DNA of 64,000 bases from Actinoplanes aureus (GCF_015704865.1 NZ_JADQTO010000031.1:1-64000); one strand, 5' to 3'. Shown: positions 9,625 through 18,561, counted from the first letter of the stretch. Numbers and translations: made by a program. The notes: a model not told the origin generated them from the sequence alone.

Positions 9625-10650
9625 GTGGCGGCGGTGCACCGGGCCCGGGCCGCGGTGCTGGCCGGCCGGAGCACGGTGGCCGGGGTGCCGATCGCCGCCG
9701 AGCTGGTGAGCGGCTGGGCCGGCGTGCAGCCGGTGGCGTTGCGGACCCTCTACCGGGCGTTCGCGGCCGAGGTGACCCCGGCCGCCGCGGCGGCGGCCAG
9801 CGACGGCGATCGGGCCCGCCGGTCGAAGTTGGTCTACCTGCGCCGCAGGCCACCTGGCGCAACCAGGTGTGGGAGGGCGACCACAAGAACCTGCCGATTT
9901 TGGTGCTGCCGCCGCGCGGGCCGGCGGTCACGCCCTGGGTGATGATGTTCGTTGACGACGCCAGCCGGGTCATCGTCGGCTGGGCGATCTCGCTGACCCC
10001 GCACGCGGGGACCGTGCTGACCGCGTTGCGGATGGGATGCTGCCCGACGACCACGGCCCGGCCTGCGGCGTCCCCGGGATGCTGCGCCTCGATCGGGCCC
10101 TGGAGTTCGCCGCCGAGGCGGTCCGCGCGGCCGCGAACGCGCTCGCCGTCGAGTCGCACGTGCTGCCCGGCTATCACGCCAACGCCAAGGGGAAGATCGA
10201 GCGGGTCAACCGGACGGTCGACCAGATCCTGCTGCTGATGCTGCCCGGCTTCACCGAGGGCCCGCGCGAGCTCAACGGCCGGTTGTCCGGGCCGTTGGAC
10301 GACCGGTCCGCCGCCCGGGCCGGGTATGAGCAGGATGCCGCCGGCGGCGCCGATCCCGCCGGGCTGCCGCTGCGCTGGAGCGTCTTCGTCGAGCAGTTCG
10401 CCGCCTGGGTGACCTGGTACAACACCGAGCACACCCACCGTGGGATCGGCGGACGTACCCCGGCGCAGGCGTGGGTCGAGGACCCGACTCCCTTGCGGCT
10501 GGTGCCGGAGGAAGAGGTGCGGCACCTGCTGCTGGCCGACGTCGGCCGCACCATCGAGGCCGACGGCATCCACTACCGCAACCTGGTCTACGTGTGCCCC
10601 GGCATCGCCCGCCGCCCGGAACGCCAATCCGCGTCCACGGCCAGCACGGC
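9625..10650 (+). pseudogene. Frameshifted DDE (rve/Mu-type) transposase
   Basis: One integrase-like protein is spread over three frames. Frame 1 holds the N-terminal helix-turn-helix region (9625-about 9850, AVHRARAAVLAGRSTVAGVP). Frame 3 holds WEGDHKNLPILV and MMFVDDASRVIVGWA (about 9850-10040). Frame 2 holds LRLDRALEFAAEAV, ANAKGKIERVNRTVDQ and VTWYNTEHTHRGIGGRTPA (10037-about 10620). The catalytic triad is recognisable as the D of GDH, the D of LRLD and the E of KIER. Two frame changes and a C-terminus that runs into a minus-strand gene make activity unlikely. Sequencing error could mimic one break but hardly both. Confidence 0.75.
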
Positions 10651-11088
10651 ACCGACATACGGGGTCACCGACGGCCGACCCCGCCGCGACACCCGCCCCG
10701 CCTTCTCCTCTTCCAAGCGGGCCAGCAAGTCGGCGAGCAACTCGACGGCACGGCCGCCGTGCCCGGCCTCATAGGCACGCACCGTCGCCTGCAACCGCTC
10801 GACCCAGCCCGTCACATCCGCCACCCGCGCCTCGGCCTCACTCACCGCCGCCATCCGGGTGAACTGGAGCTCCACCGCCGCGGCGGCCGCGGCCTGCTCG
10901 GCGGTGAACGCCTCCTCCGCCTCCCGCAGCCACCCGTACCCGCACAACCAGCACGCCGGCGACGGCTTACCCGCCCCGCACGCCGCACACACCGGCGCCT
11001 CGTCCGCGGCCCGCCGGCGCCGGAAGTCTTCGGCCCGCCAGCACGGGCCGGGCGATCGGCTTCCGGGTCGCGCCGGAGATCGTCGCAC
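10588..11088 (-). CDS. Hypothetical protein with CxxC zinc-ribbon-like motif
   Basis: 166 residues, not recognised. The N-terminal third is Arg-rich and has paired cysteines (VCAACGAGKPSPACWLCGYG) that could hold zinc. The middle is an Ala/Glu-rich helical segment (EAEEAFTAEQAAAAAAVELQ, then LLADLLARLEEEK) that may form a coiled coil. The C-terminus overlaps the end of the transposase relic by about 60 nt, so the IS may have cut or replaced the original end. The start is uncertain. Amino-acid composition looks coding, but I cannot name a function. Confidence 0.4.
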   Translation of the reverse strand: MRRSPARPGSRSPGPCWRAEDFRRRRAADEAPVCAACGAGKPSPACWLCGYGWLREAEEAFTAEQAAAAAAVELQFTRMAAVSEAEARVADVTGWVERLQATVRAYEAGHGGRAVELLADLLARLEEEKAGRVSRRGRPSVTPYVGAVLAVDADWRSGRRAMPGHT

Positions 11089-11112
11089 TCGGTTAGACCA
11101 GTCTCACCCGGA

Positions 11113-11159
11113 CGGGCAGCCGTCGGTGTTCGCGCGGAACGCCGGCGGCTGCCCGTCAT
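11113..11159. terminator. Long hairpin, possible bidirectional terminator
   Basis: A perfect 12-bp inverted repeat (11113-11124 with 11148-11159) encloses a 23-base segment that can pair further with itself. It lies between the minus-strand secreted-protein gene and the zinc-ribbon gene. No U-tract follows on either strand, so an IS-related palindrome is an alternative. Confidence 0.4.
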
Positions 11160-11356
11160 TGAACCGCCCGTTCCCGAGCCGGTGACGCGCAGCGGCCGGT
11201 AGCCGCCCCGGAACTCGCCGCCGACCAGCTGCTCGACATGACGGAGCGGGCCGAGATTGCCGAGTCGGCCGCCGAGTGCCCGGGCCACGCGTTTGGACGC
11301 CGACGGTCCGGTCGTCCAGTGTGGAGCGTCCGGCCGCCGGACGGACGCTTCCTCGG

Positions 11357-11908
11357 TTAGCAGCCGATGTACGTCTTGGACACCCGTCCACCGATGTTTA
11401 TCTTCGAGAAGTCGGGGCCGGGAATGTTGGTATTGCTGCACCTGCGCTGGATCGTGGGCCAGCTGTCGTTGTTCGCGAAGCCGCTGGAGCATCCGGCCAG
11501 CCCGGGAATCCCGCCCCAGTTGCTTCCCCCGGAGATGTGGACGGCGCTCGCCCAACCCCACAGCCCGTTGTCGCTGAGCGTGTAGGCCCACCAGTCGTTG
11601 GCCGCCGAGCCGTAGTACGCCTGCACGTTGACAAACCTCCGCTGGCAGACGAACCAGCTCGTGCCTTGGTACAGCACGGCCGAGGTGTTGTCGTGCAGGC
11701 GGTACTCGCTGGGGTAGTTCTCCGTGTGCATCCACAGTCGTACCGATGATCGGTACATGTAACAGTTGTACGTCTGGTACCCGTGCCGGACCGACGACTT
11801 CGTGCATCCGGTCGCGGCGGCCGCCGGTGGTGCGGCGACCGCCACGGCGGTTCCGGTGATGAGAACCATCATGGAAATCAGAGAAACCAAACGCCGTTTG
11901 GCTCGCAT
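11357..11908 (-). CDS. Secreted SH3-like hypothetical protein
   Basis: 183 residues from ATG 11908, preceded by GGGGGAGG. Residues 1-32 are a classic Sec signal peptide: a basic start (MRAKRR), a hydrophobic core and AAPPAAAA before the mature chain. The mature part has six to eight cysteines, and its middle (AVLYQGTSWFVCQRR, then WWAYTLSDNGLWGWASAVHI) resembles the small SH3-like beta-barrels of secreted actinobacterial proteins. The cysteines suggest disulfides outside the cell. The longer open frame upstream of this start is not supported. No operon partner is visible. Function is unknown; binding to cell wall or peptide ligands would fit the fold. Confidence 0.7.
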   Translation of the reverse strand: MRAKRRLVSLISMMVLITGTAVAVAAPPAAAATGCTKSSVRHGYQTYNCYMYRSSVRLWMHTENYPSEYRLHDNTSAVLYQGTSWFVCQRRFVNVQAYYGSAANDWWAYTLSDNGLWGWASAVHISGGSNWGGIPGLAGCSSGFANNDSWPTIQRRCSNTNIPGPDFSKINIGGRVSKTYIGC

Positions 11909-12897
11909 GCTGCCTCCCCCGCCGAGTGTGTGGGTCGGCATGCTACTGCAGGCATTCCAGCAAGTCGATCTCGCGCAGTCGCGGTGCAGGTGCCCGTCGA
12001 AGACCATTACGACGCCGCCGTCGAGGTAGTCGGCGATCATGTGCCGATGCCGCGTCAGGTGACTTAGTCTGTCCACGGTCCGATGAGGATCCCGGCGTAC
12101 CGGTGGAGGTCGACGTCCCGCACGTGTAGCAGTCGGAGCCGGGCACCCCGTGGGTCCACCGGTTCGGGCTCGAGGGAGTGGATGTCCAGTCGAGCTGGGC
12201 GACGGGCGACCAACCACCCTCAGTACCTACGGGCAGGTGACGGAGCCGGCACGCGAACCTCGGCCGCGCCACTGACATTCGATGGCGGAACCACTGACGT
12301 TTCGTGGCAATCTCACGGACAAACCGTGGCAGAAACCGCTGACGACCTGCTGTCACTCAACATCATCGGAACCGGGGGCGTCGACATGCTAGGGCAGTCA
12401 GTCACGGCTCAAAATGCATAAAGGCCGTTATCGGCGACATGGTTGGTGACTCATGTGTTGTTCTCGCTGCGAGCTGACTATGACGGTTGCATTTGGCCCC
12501 ACGAGGGCGGCCACCAACCGGACGCGATGGCCGGCGCGCACAGATGTTCGGCGACAGGATCGTGTCCCGCGTGACGACAAGGTCGCATCCGCTGGCGACG
12601 GGACTGCCGTCGTGGCTTCGGTCGCGCGGAAGTCGCGCACATAACCACCCGAGCTCGATCGGAGACCGAGAACATGGCTGATGAATCCGCACCGCGCTAC
12701 GCCGCCGGTGACGTGCCCGGCTTGCGCCGCGATCTCGCCGAAAGGTACGAGCGGCCGTCGACGAGTGAGCCGGGGCTGGCGAGGTAACCGCCGCTGCGCA
12801 GGCGGGCTCGCGGTAAGGCACGGCGAGGATCGCGGTTACGCCCGCACAGCTCCCATACTCTGCGGGCTTGGTGCTGCGCAGTGCGGTGTTCTGACCT
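11909..12897. other. Gene-poor stretch
   Basis: About 1 kb without a convincing gene. One small frame, 12674-12787 on the plus strand, would give a 37-residue peptide (start MADESAPRYAAGD) with GGAG nine bases upstream, but nothing else supports it. Short repeated words around CACTGACG/CGCTGACG at 12290-12350 suggest decayed mobile DNA. Confidence 0.35.
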
Positions 12898-13782
12898 TCA
12901 GGTTCGCTGGCCGACGCGGTCGACGATGTCGACGATGTCGACGAAACGCCAGTTGTCGCCGAGGAACTCGTGCGTCGTCGCGTCGAAGACCAGCATGGTC
13001 GGGTCGGGGCCGCCGAAGGTCCACGAGACGGTGAGGCAGGCCCGGCTCTCGGGCCCGGTTGTGGGTGTGGTGGTCAGCCCTGGCGTGAGGGCGGCCGCCC
13101 GCAGTAGGGCCGCGCGCTGCGCCGGGCGCAGATAGTGGCCGGTCGACAACTCCATGACGTCCTTGCCGGTGCTGTTCGCGGTGCTCGCAGGGTCGTCCCG
13201 CTCGTTGCGCTGCCGCAGGTAGGTGAGCATGCCGGCGGTGTCGCTCGGCATCGCCGGGTCGTAGGCCGGTTCCGGCTCGCACGGCTCGTACCGGCCGGGG
13301 ATCGGGCCGTCCGCCGGATCGATCACAACCTGGCGGCGGCCGTCGCGGCAGCCCAGTACCGCCGTCTGCAACCCGTCGCTGTCGCGATACAGGCCATCTC
13401 GGGTGCCGTCCACCGACAGCCAGCCCTCGTATATCTCGCCGTTGCGGCTGACGGTTCGCGAGTAGACGAACTGGTCGGGTCGGGGCACCCGGTCGGGCTT
13501 GCGCAGCGCGGCCGAGGCGGCCATCTCGAGCACCTGCGCGGCCGGCATCATCGGCGGCGGGGGCGGCTCGGAACTGGGCGGGAGGGCCGCCACCAGGACG
13601 GCGGCTGCGGCGGCGGCCAGCCCGACCGGCGTCCACCGTCGCCTGGCGGCCGGTCGCCACCCGCTGCGGACAGTGGATCTGTCGATCTCGCCCTGCAGCC
13701 GGGCCCGGGCAGCGGCCAGGCGGGGGTCGTCGAGGGCGGACGGCGGTACGGCAGCCCCGCGTACCACGGACAGCTCATCCAT
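12898..13782 (-). CDS. CU044_5270 family protein (partner of ECF sigma factor)
   Basis: 294 residues from ATG 13782. The start is chosen because it overlaps the sigma-factor stop by eight bases (ATGGATGA). A cytoplasmic N-terminus rich in Ala/Arg (LAAARARLQGEI) is followed by one membrane helix at about 50-65 and a proline run. The outer domain has the family's QFVYSRTV strand near residue 105 and paired cysteines. CU044_5270 proteins sit beside ECF sigma factors in actinomycetes and are presumed to act as membrane-bound regulators or sensors. The C-terminal coding end contains a nine-base tandem repeat that gives VDIVDIVD. Confidence 0.8.
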   Translation of the reverse strand: MDELSVVRGAAVPPSALDDPRLAAARARLQGEIDRSTVRSGWRPAARRRWTPVGLAAAAAAVLVAALPPSSEPPPPPMMPAAQVLEMAASAALRKPDRVPRPDQFVYSRTVSRNGEIYEGWLSVDGTRDGLYRDSDGLQTAVLGCRDGRRQVVIDPADGPIPGRYEPCEPEPAYDPAMPSDTAGMLTYLRQRNERDDPASTANSTGKDVMELSTGHYLRPAQRAALLRAAALTPGLTTTPTTGPESRACLTVSWTFGGPDPTMLVFDATTHEFLGDNWRFVDIVDIVDRVGQRT

Positions 13783-14413
13783 GCCGGTTCGTCTCCTCAG
13801 GCGGGGCCGTCGCCGGCTCCTCGTCGATGCGGGTCGGGTCGGCACCACCCAGCGCCTCGCGCAGCCGGGAACGGGCCCGGTGCAGGCGGGACCGTACGGT
13901 GCCGACCGGAATCTCCAGCGCGATCGCGACCTGCTCGTAGGTCAGCTCCTCCTGGGCGATCAGCAGTAAGACGTCCCGGTCGCCGGGGGCGAGGGCGGCC
14001 AGCCCCGCGGCCAAGACGTCGCGGGCTGCCTGCGCGGTCACCTCCGCGGCGACCCGGTCGGCGTGGGACTCGTCGTCGGCACGTCCGGCGGCGGCCCGCT
14101 GCAGGCGGTAGGCGCGTTCTTCGTCGCGGGCGTGCATGGCGGCCAGGTTCGCGGCGATGCCGTAGAGCCACGGCCGAGCGTTGGGGCGGGCGGTGTCGTA
14201 CCGGTCGCGTTTGCGGAACGCGGTCAGGAACGCCTCGGCGAGCAGGTCGTCGGCCTCCTGCGGGCCGACCCGCGAGCCGAGGTAGCGGTGGATGTGCCCG
14301 GCATGGCGCCGGAAGATCTCGGTGAACCACTCCGGGTCGTGCAGCGACCTGCTGATCACGGTGGCGTCATCGCCGTCGCGCGCCCTGGGCCCGGCACGGA
14401 GCGGTCGTCGCAT
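13775..14413 (-). CDS. ECF-type RNA polymerase sigma factor
   Basis: 212 residues from ATG 14413, which has AGGAG six bases upstream; an upstream start at 14464 is weaker. Region 2 is seen in FTEIFRRHAGHIHRYLGSRV, EADDLLAEAFLTAF and the -10-binding RPWLYGIAANLAA. Region 4 is LAPGDRDVLLLIAQEELTYE followed by IPVGTVRSRLHRARSRLRE. It would direct RNA polymerase to promoters of its own regulon and is likely held by the coupled CU044_5270 membrane protein. The divergent secreted protein at 14930 is a possible target, but no ECF-type promoter pair was identified. Confidence 0.9.
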   Translation of the reverse strand: MRRPLRAGPRARDGDDATVISRSLHDPEWFTEIFRRHAGHIHRYLGSRVGPQEADDLLAEAFLTAFRKRDRYDTARPNARPWLYGIAANLAAMHARDEERAYRLQRAAAGRADDESHADRVAAEVTAQAARDVLAAGLAALAPGDRDVLLLIAQEELTYEQVAIALEIPVGTVRSRLHRARSRLREALGGADPTRIDEEPATAPPEETNRHG

Positions 14414-14464
14414 GGGCGGGCTCCTCGGACGGCGGCGAATGCGGTCGGCGAATGCGGTCACCAT

Positions 14465-14749
14465 CTATCTGCTTACCGTCGGCGAACGGTTCGCGCCGCC
14501 CCGGCCAGGCGCGAAGAGAAGCGCCCGGCCAAGCCGGGTGATCCGGTGCTCGACGCAGACGCCGGCCCGTTCGGTGCTGATCAGCCCGGCGGCGCGCAGC
14601 GCGTACGCGTGCTCGGAAGCGGACGCCGGACTGATCAGCAGCCGGCGGGCGATCTCGGTGGTGGTGTGGCCGCCGGCCGCGCCGATCTCGGCCAGCACCC
14701 GTGCGCGCGTGCGACCGATGAGCGAGGCCAGTGCCGATGGTCCGGTCAT
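14465..14749 (-). CDS. ArsR-type winged helix regulator, short
   Basis: 94 residues from ATG 14749, preceded by GGGGGGA. The whole protein is one winged-helix domain: LIGRTRARVLAEIGAAGGHT, TTEIARRLLISPASASEHAY (recognition helix) and LRAAGLISTERAG, ending in LGRALL. Larger actinobacterial relatives carry this domain at the end of a 300-residue protein, as in the gene at 28601. Here only the DNA-binding part is present, so it may be a stand-alone regulator or a truncated remnant. It lies 51 nt upstream of the sigma-factor start on the same strand and may be cotranscribed with it. Confidence 0.65.
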   Translation of the reverse strand: MTGPSALASLIGRTRARVLAEIGAAGGHTTTEIARRLLISPASASEHAYALRAAGLISTERAGVCVEHRITRLGRALLFAPGRGGANRSPTVSR

Positions 14750-14929
14750 GAGCGATCCCCCCGATGCCGACAGTGGTGGCACCACGTATCTGCTCACCGC
14801 CCGCGGAGGGTTCACCTGAGCATCGTCCATTCGGCGACGTCCGAAAGGGACTCGACCGGGGTCGAAACCGTGGTTACGTCAGCGGTGGCGGCCGCCACCC
14901 GAGAACCGGACACAACGAAGGGAAGTCAG

Positions 14930-15694
14930 ATGGTGAAGAGTTCCGTGATGGCCCGGGGTGCCGCGGTCGTCAATCATCGGACGTACTACTGGCGCGTCGC
15001 GGCGCTGCTGCTGGCGCTGTGCGTCGCAACGACGGCGGGGACCCTGACGGCCGGGAGCCGCCAGGCCCACGCGACAGGCGGTGGGGCGGAGGTCACCGTC
15101 TTCGACGCGGCGACGCCCGACCAGGCCGTGGAGGCATCGGCCCGGACCGCTGCCCCGACCGATGCGGCGAAGGCACGACTGGCGAAACACCGCGACGGCG
15201 CGGCCCGGGAGGGCTTCAACCTGCGTTCCGACACGAAACTCGCCAGCGCGCACGGGGGCTTCAACACCGCGGCGACAGCGGACGTGCCGTCCGCACCGCC
15301 GGTGGACACGTTCGGCACCTGCAGCACACCCGGCTGCGGCGGTGAGCTGATGAACCACTCGGACTTCTACGTCACGATCGCGAATCACTGGTGCTCAGGA
15401 TCCTCTGCCGACGTGGTGGCCGAGCACTTGAGCTGTGTCAGGTACTGGAACAACGCGAACGCCTTTCCTGCGGACTACTGGCTACACCCAAACCACCACT
15501 CGAGCCGGTACCCGTTCTATTACGACGTGGACGCGTTCCGTGCCGCTGGCAACTGTGTCACCAAGTTCACCCGCTGGGTCGGCCCGCTTCTGCTCGGCGG
15601 ATATACGTACGACCGGCGCGGCAAGGGCAGCGTCTGGATCAAGATCAGCAACGCGGAGTTCATCGACGTCGTCGACGTCAGCTGCTTGCGCTGA
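14930..15694 (+). CDS. Secreted hypothetical protein with conserved cysteines
   Basis: 254 residues from ATG 14930, with AAGGGAAG upstream. A long signal peptide (about residues 1-48) has a hydrophobic core, LLLALCVATTAGTL, and cleavage is likely after AHA. A low-complexity Ala/Thr-rich segment follows. The C-terminal 120 residues hold six cysteines and many aromatic residues (FYVTIANHWC, CVRYWNNANAFPADYWLHPN). I do not recognise the family. The cysteine pattern suggests an extracellular, disulfide-bonded domain. A strong hairpin terminator follows 23 nt after the stop, so the gene appears to be monocistronic. Confidence 0.7.
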   Translation: MVKSSVMARGAAVVNHRTYYWRVAALLLALCVATTAGTLTAGSRQAHATGGGAEVTVFDAATPDQAVEASARTAAPTDAAKARLAKHRDGAAREGFNLRSDTKLASAHGGFNTAATADVPSAPPVDTFGTCSTPGCGGELMNHSDFYVTIANHWCSGSSADVVAEHLSCVRYWNNANAFPADYWLHPNHHSSRYPFYYDVDAFRAAGNCVTKFTRWVGPLLLGGYTYDRRGKGSVWIKISNAEFIDVVDVSCLR

Positions 15695-15717
15695 GGGGGG
15701 TGATCTCGACATGGATT

Positions 15718-15745
15718 GAGCGGGCGCCAACCTCGGCGCCCGCTC
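15718..15745 (+). terminator. Intrinsic terminator
   Basis: A perfect 11-bp stem (GAGCGGGCGCC with GGCGCCCGCTC) and a six-base loop, followed by ATCGTTTCTG. It ends the secreted-protein transcript. Confidence 0.75.
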
Positions 15746-15784
15746 ATCGTTTCTGATCTATCCTGTGCAGACAGGGTGCTGAAC

Positions 15785-16200
15785 AGGTCGACGTGCTGAA
15801 CAGGGAGAAGGAGCCCCCTTCCGGAGGAAGGGGTACGCCAGGTACAGCCCGTCCGGTCTCCAGGTCCCAGACCCGTACCGTCCCGTCCTCGCTGGCCCGC
15901 TGCACTGATCGCTCCGAGCGCAGCCTGCCGCCGCGACGCCCGAACGGTCCTCGCCGTACTCCTTCGCCGCGCGAACACCGAAGATGACCCGACGCGGCCG
16001 GCCAGCTGACCCGCGACCAGGAGCGTGCGCCGCCACCCGGCCCGCATGTCGAAAGGCGGCGATCGGCTGCGAGCTGCCGATCCGCGAGGGTTCCCGTCGC
16101 CGGCGCTGGTCTGATCCGCGGGCGCCAGCACCGTGTCAGAGTGGGCAGTGAGCCGGCGCCGGTGGCCCGCGCGCCGCCGTGCCCGGCCCGGAGCGGTGCT
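15785..16200 (-). pseudogene. Decayed WD40-repeat gene
   Basis: Two beta-propeller blades can be read on the minus strand in broken frames. One shows LTAHSDTVLA ... FDMRAG, and the next shows LVAGQLAGRVGSSSVFA ... ASEDGTVRVWDLETGRAV (about 15840-15905). These match the end-of-blade 'GSxDGTVRVWDLETG' and start-of-blade 'H-x-D-x-V' landmarks of WD40 proteins. The frame must shift between the landmarks, and neither a start nor the rest of the propeller is present. Multi-blade WD40 proteins are frequent in actinomycete conflict loci, so this may be the remains of such a gene. Confidence 0.6.
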
Positions 16201-16440
16201 CGCGGAATGGCCCTTATGGCGTACCGGGCCAGCGTCGCTCCGAAGCCGCCGGTCCCTCTCAGCGCCGCCTGACCCGGCCGACCCGCGAAACAACGACCCT
16301 CCGCATCGGCCGGGTCCTAATCCTGTGGGCCGAACAGTTCCCCGGCAGTCCGCGGCCGCGACCCTGCGTCCGTCTGCAGTGCACGTCGACGAGCTCAACC
16401 TCCTCGGCCCGATCCGGCAGTGACGCCCCAGCCTGCCGGC

Positions 16441-16650
16441 CTACCGCCCGACGATGCTGTTGAACAGCAGCAGGGCGCCTCCCGTCGCGCCGCCGCCGAC
16501 CAGCACAGCCGCCGCCGGCGACTGGCCGGCGAGATGGGCGAGGACGCCGGCAGCCAGGCCGGCAGCCGCGGTGAGCAGCAGCACGACGACGGCGCGCAGG
16601 CTCAGCAGCGGCTCGGGCCCGCCGGGCCCGGTGGACGAGGCGCTGGTCAT
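16441..16650 (-). CDS. Small membrane protein, two helices
   Basis: 69 residues. The ATG at 16650 overlaps the stop of the upstream gene (ATGA), which fixes the start and implies translational coupling. After a short polar head come two hydrophobic segments: AVVVLLLTAAAGLAAGVLAH, and AAAVLVGGGATGGALLLF close to the C-terminus. No family is recognised. Small two-helix proteins coupled to a soluble regulator are common as membrane anchors or pore-forming effectors, but which applies here is unknown. Confidence 0.65.
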   Translation of the reverse strand: MTSASSTGPGGPEPLLSLRAVVVLLLTAAAGLAAGVLAHLAGQSPAAAVLVGGGATGGALLLFNSIVGR

Positions 16651-17990
16651 CGAGCCACCGCCGCTGACACCGCGGCGAGACGATCGTGCAGCTTGCGTCC
16701 CTCGCGCTTGAGCTTGGCCTGTACCCGGACGGCGAACTTCGCGTCCCGGCCGGTCTGTGCGGCCGCCTGTTTCCACGTCAGCTTCGGGTCGCCCTCGGCG
16801 TAGGCCATGACCAGGGCCCGCTCGCGCTCGTCGAGGTTGGACAGCACGCGCGCGATCCGGGTGTCGTCCCATCCGCCCACCTGGCTGAGCGCTACGGCCT
16901 CGGTCGGATGCGGGGCGGCGGCGAAGTCCAGTGGGGTTAGGGGCACGGTTTCCCCGGCGGTCCAGGCCACCGGCGCGTCCAGCGACGTCACCAGCAGCCC
17001 GCCGATCTGCCGGTCGGTGAGCGGCCGATGGACTTCGTGCTCGCGGTCGACGCGATGACGCAGCCGCAGGCTGAAGTCGGCACCGGTGGGTTCGGAGAGC
17101 CACGCGTCGTCGAGCAGCGCAGCGACGACGGCGTCGATTCGGGTCGGTGGCATCGAGGAGAAGCTGAGCCAGGTGCAGCCGAACTCGACGACGGCGGGCG
17201 TCGGATCCACTTCCCGTAGAATGGTCTCGCGGGTTAGCAGCGCCGCGGTGTACGCCTGGCCGGCCAGCAGCCGATCAGGGCCGAACAGCCCGGCGGTCGT
17301 CCGCCAGGTCGCGAACAGTTCCAGGATCGCGTCCGGCAGTGGCGTCAGCGTTGTGGTCCGCGACCACAGCTGCAGGTAGTTCTGCTGCCTGAACGACTGC
17401 AGCGCCGTCACCACAGGCGCCACACCGGCCAGCTTCGGCATGGCTGGCAGCATCGCCGCGAACAGTCGGCGCTGGGCCGCGGTCGACTGCAGCGCCGGCA
17501 GGATGAAGGCGGGGGAGAAGACCCCCGCGCGCCGCGCCTGGTCCAGCGTCGGCCGTAGGACCACGAGAGGCTGACGCTGAACGGTGGACATGGCGGCGGC
17601 AGGGACCGTATTCGGCACCTGCATCCGGGCCGCCGCCTGCCTGAACATGAGGGTCCCGATAGTGGCGAACCCCCGCTCCCTTACTGCGGCCGCCTGTGCC
17701 GCCGCCGCTGCTGCGCTGATCTGCGGAGCCAGGTGCTGCAGTGTGCCGGCTACGTGATTGGTGGTCTTGAGCATCCGGGCCAATTTGGCCGGCGTCATCC
17801 CGAGTGTGCGGGCCAGTTCGGCCGACGAAACTCTCCGGGGCGACGAGCTGGCCGACACCAGATCGGTCCCGGACCGGCCAGCGACGGTGCCGGATTCCGG
17901 CGCACCGGGACCCACCGAAGGTGGATCGGCGGCGTCCCGGCTGCCGCCGCCGGCCGCGACGGTCGTATCGTCCTGAGCCTGGTCGGTCAT
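16647..17990 (-). CDS. Uncharacterised protein with sigma-region-4-like C-terminus
   Basis: 447 residues from ATG 17990; AGGAG lies four bases before it, while the neighbouring ATG at 17996-17991 is too close to that site. Residues 1-50 are disordered and rich in Ser/Thr/Gly. Residues 50-75 look like a short helix-turn-helix (SSAELARTLGMTPAKLARML). The middle 300 residues are mostly helical and unrecognised. The last 70 residues (LSNLDERERALVMAYAEGD, then WKQAAAQTGRDAKFAVRVQA) resemble a sigma-70 region 4 helix-turn-helix. It may bind DNA or RNA polymerase. It is coupled to the small membrane protein downstream and follows the GIY-YIG gene on the same strand after 178 nt. Confidence 0.6.
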   Translation of the reverse strand: MTDQAQDDTTVAAGGGSRDAADPPSVGPGAPESGTVAGRSGTDLVSASSSPRRVSSAELARTLGMTPAKLARMLKTTNHVAGTLQHLAPQISAAAAAAQAAAVRERGFATIGTLMFRQAAARMQVPNTVPAAAMSTVQRQPLVVLRPTLDQARRAGVFSPAFILPALQSTAAQRRLFAAMLPAMPKLAGVAPVVTALQSFRQQNYLQLWSRTTTLTPLPDAILELFATWRTTAGLFGPDRLLAGQAYTAALLTRETILREVDPTPAVVEFGCTWLSFSSMPPTRIDAVVAALLDDAWLSEPTGADFSLRLRHRVDREHEVHRPLTDRQIGGLLVTSLDAPVAWTAGETVPLTPLDFAAAPHPTEAVALSQVGGWDDTRIARVLSNLDERERALVMAYAEGDPKLTWKQAAAQTGRDAKFAVRVQAKLKREGRKLHDRLAAVSAAVAR

Positions 17991-18168
17991 CATGCTCCTC
18001 AACCTCAAGTCGGAAGATTTCTACCTCCTAGCCGTGAGATCCGCCCGGAGTCGCAATATTTCTGCCCGACCAACAAGATTTTTCTCGCCGAGGTCAGACC
18101 GCCCGATGCGTGGCGGTCGGTGTGCCATGAACCCGGCGCCCTGCCCTTTGACTGTGCGTTGCTCTCGG

Positions 18169-18561
18169 TCAGCGTCGCGCTGGCCAGCGCGAGCCCATGC
18201 GGGGACGTAGTCGCTCTCGTCCGAGGTTCTCTAGTTCGTCTAGCCGGCTGCCGCTGATGTCTGATCTCAGCTCGATGACCATAACTGCCGCCCAGCGGGT
18301 GGCACGGTCGATATCGCGCAGATGTCTGGCCAGCCGCTGGTGAAGGGCCTGCCGGGTTTGGCCTACGTAGTGCCAGCCGTTGCCTTCGGGTACGGCGTAG
18401 AGCAGCGGCCCGGCGGTATGGGGGACGGCCTGCAGCCGGTTCGGCGCCGTACCAAACAGGTGCAGCTGCCACGGTGCGGCGTTGGGCCGCAGGTCGGCCC
18501 CAGCGGCCTGCAGCAGCCATCGCCAGCTCGGGGCGAGGGGGTGTCCGGCGGGGAGCATCAT
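18169..18561 (-). CDS. GIY-YIG nuclease-like protein
   Basis: 130 residues. The ATG at 18561 overlaps the upstream stop (ATGA). The GIY-YIG core is visible though divergent: LYAV at 54-57, HYVGQT at 64-69, an arginine in LHQRLARHL around 76, and an acidic position in LDELENLG around 109-111 where the metal-binding glutamate of the family lies. The first 50 residues are an extra domain of unknown role. The strict GIY motif has become LYA, so activity needs testing. It is coupled to the 720-residue protein, which suggests a nuclease subunit acting with a large DNA-binding partner. Confidence 0.65.
   Translation of the reverse strand: MMLPAGHPLAPSWRWLLQAAGADLRPNAAPWQLHLFGTAPNRLQAVPHTAGPLLYAVPEGNGWHYVGQTRQALHQRLARHLRDIDRATRWAAVMVIELRSDISGSRLDELENLGRERLRPRMGSRWPARR

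Noticed and set aside
12402-12821. 139-codon minus-strand frame in the gene-poor stretch
   Set aside because: Arg/Ser-rich text with no ribosome site or motif.
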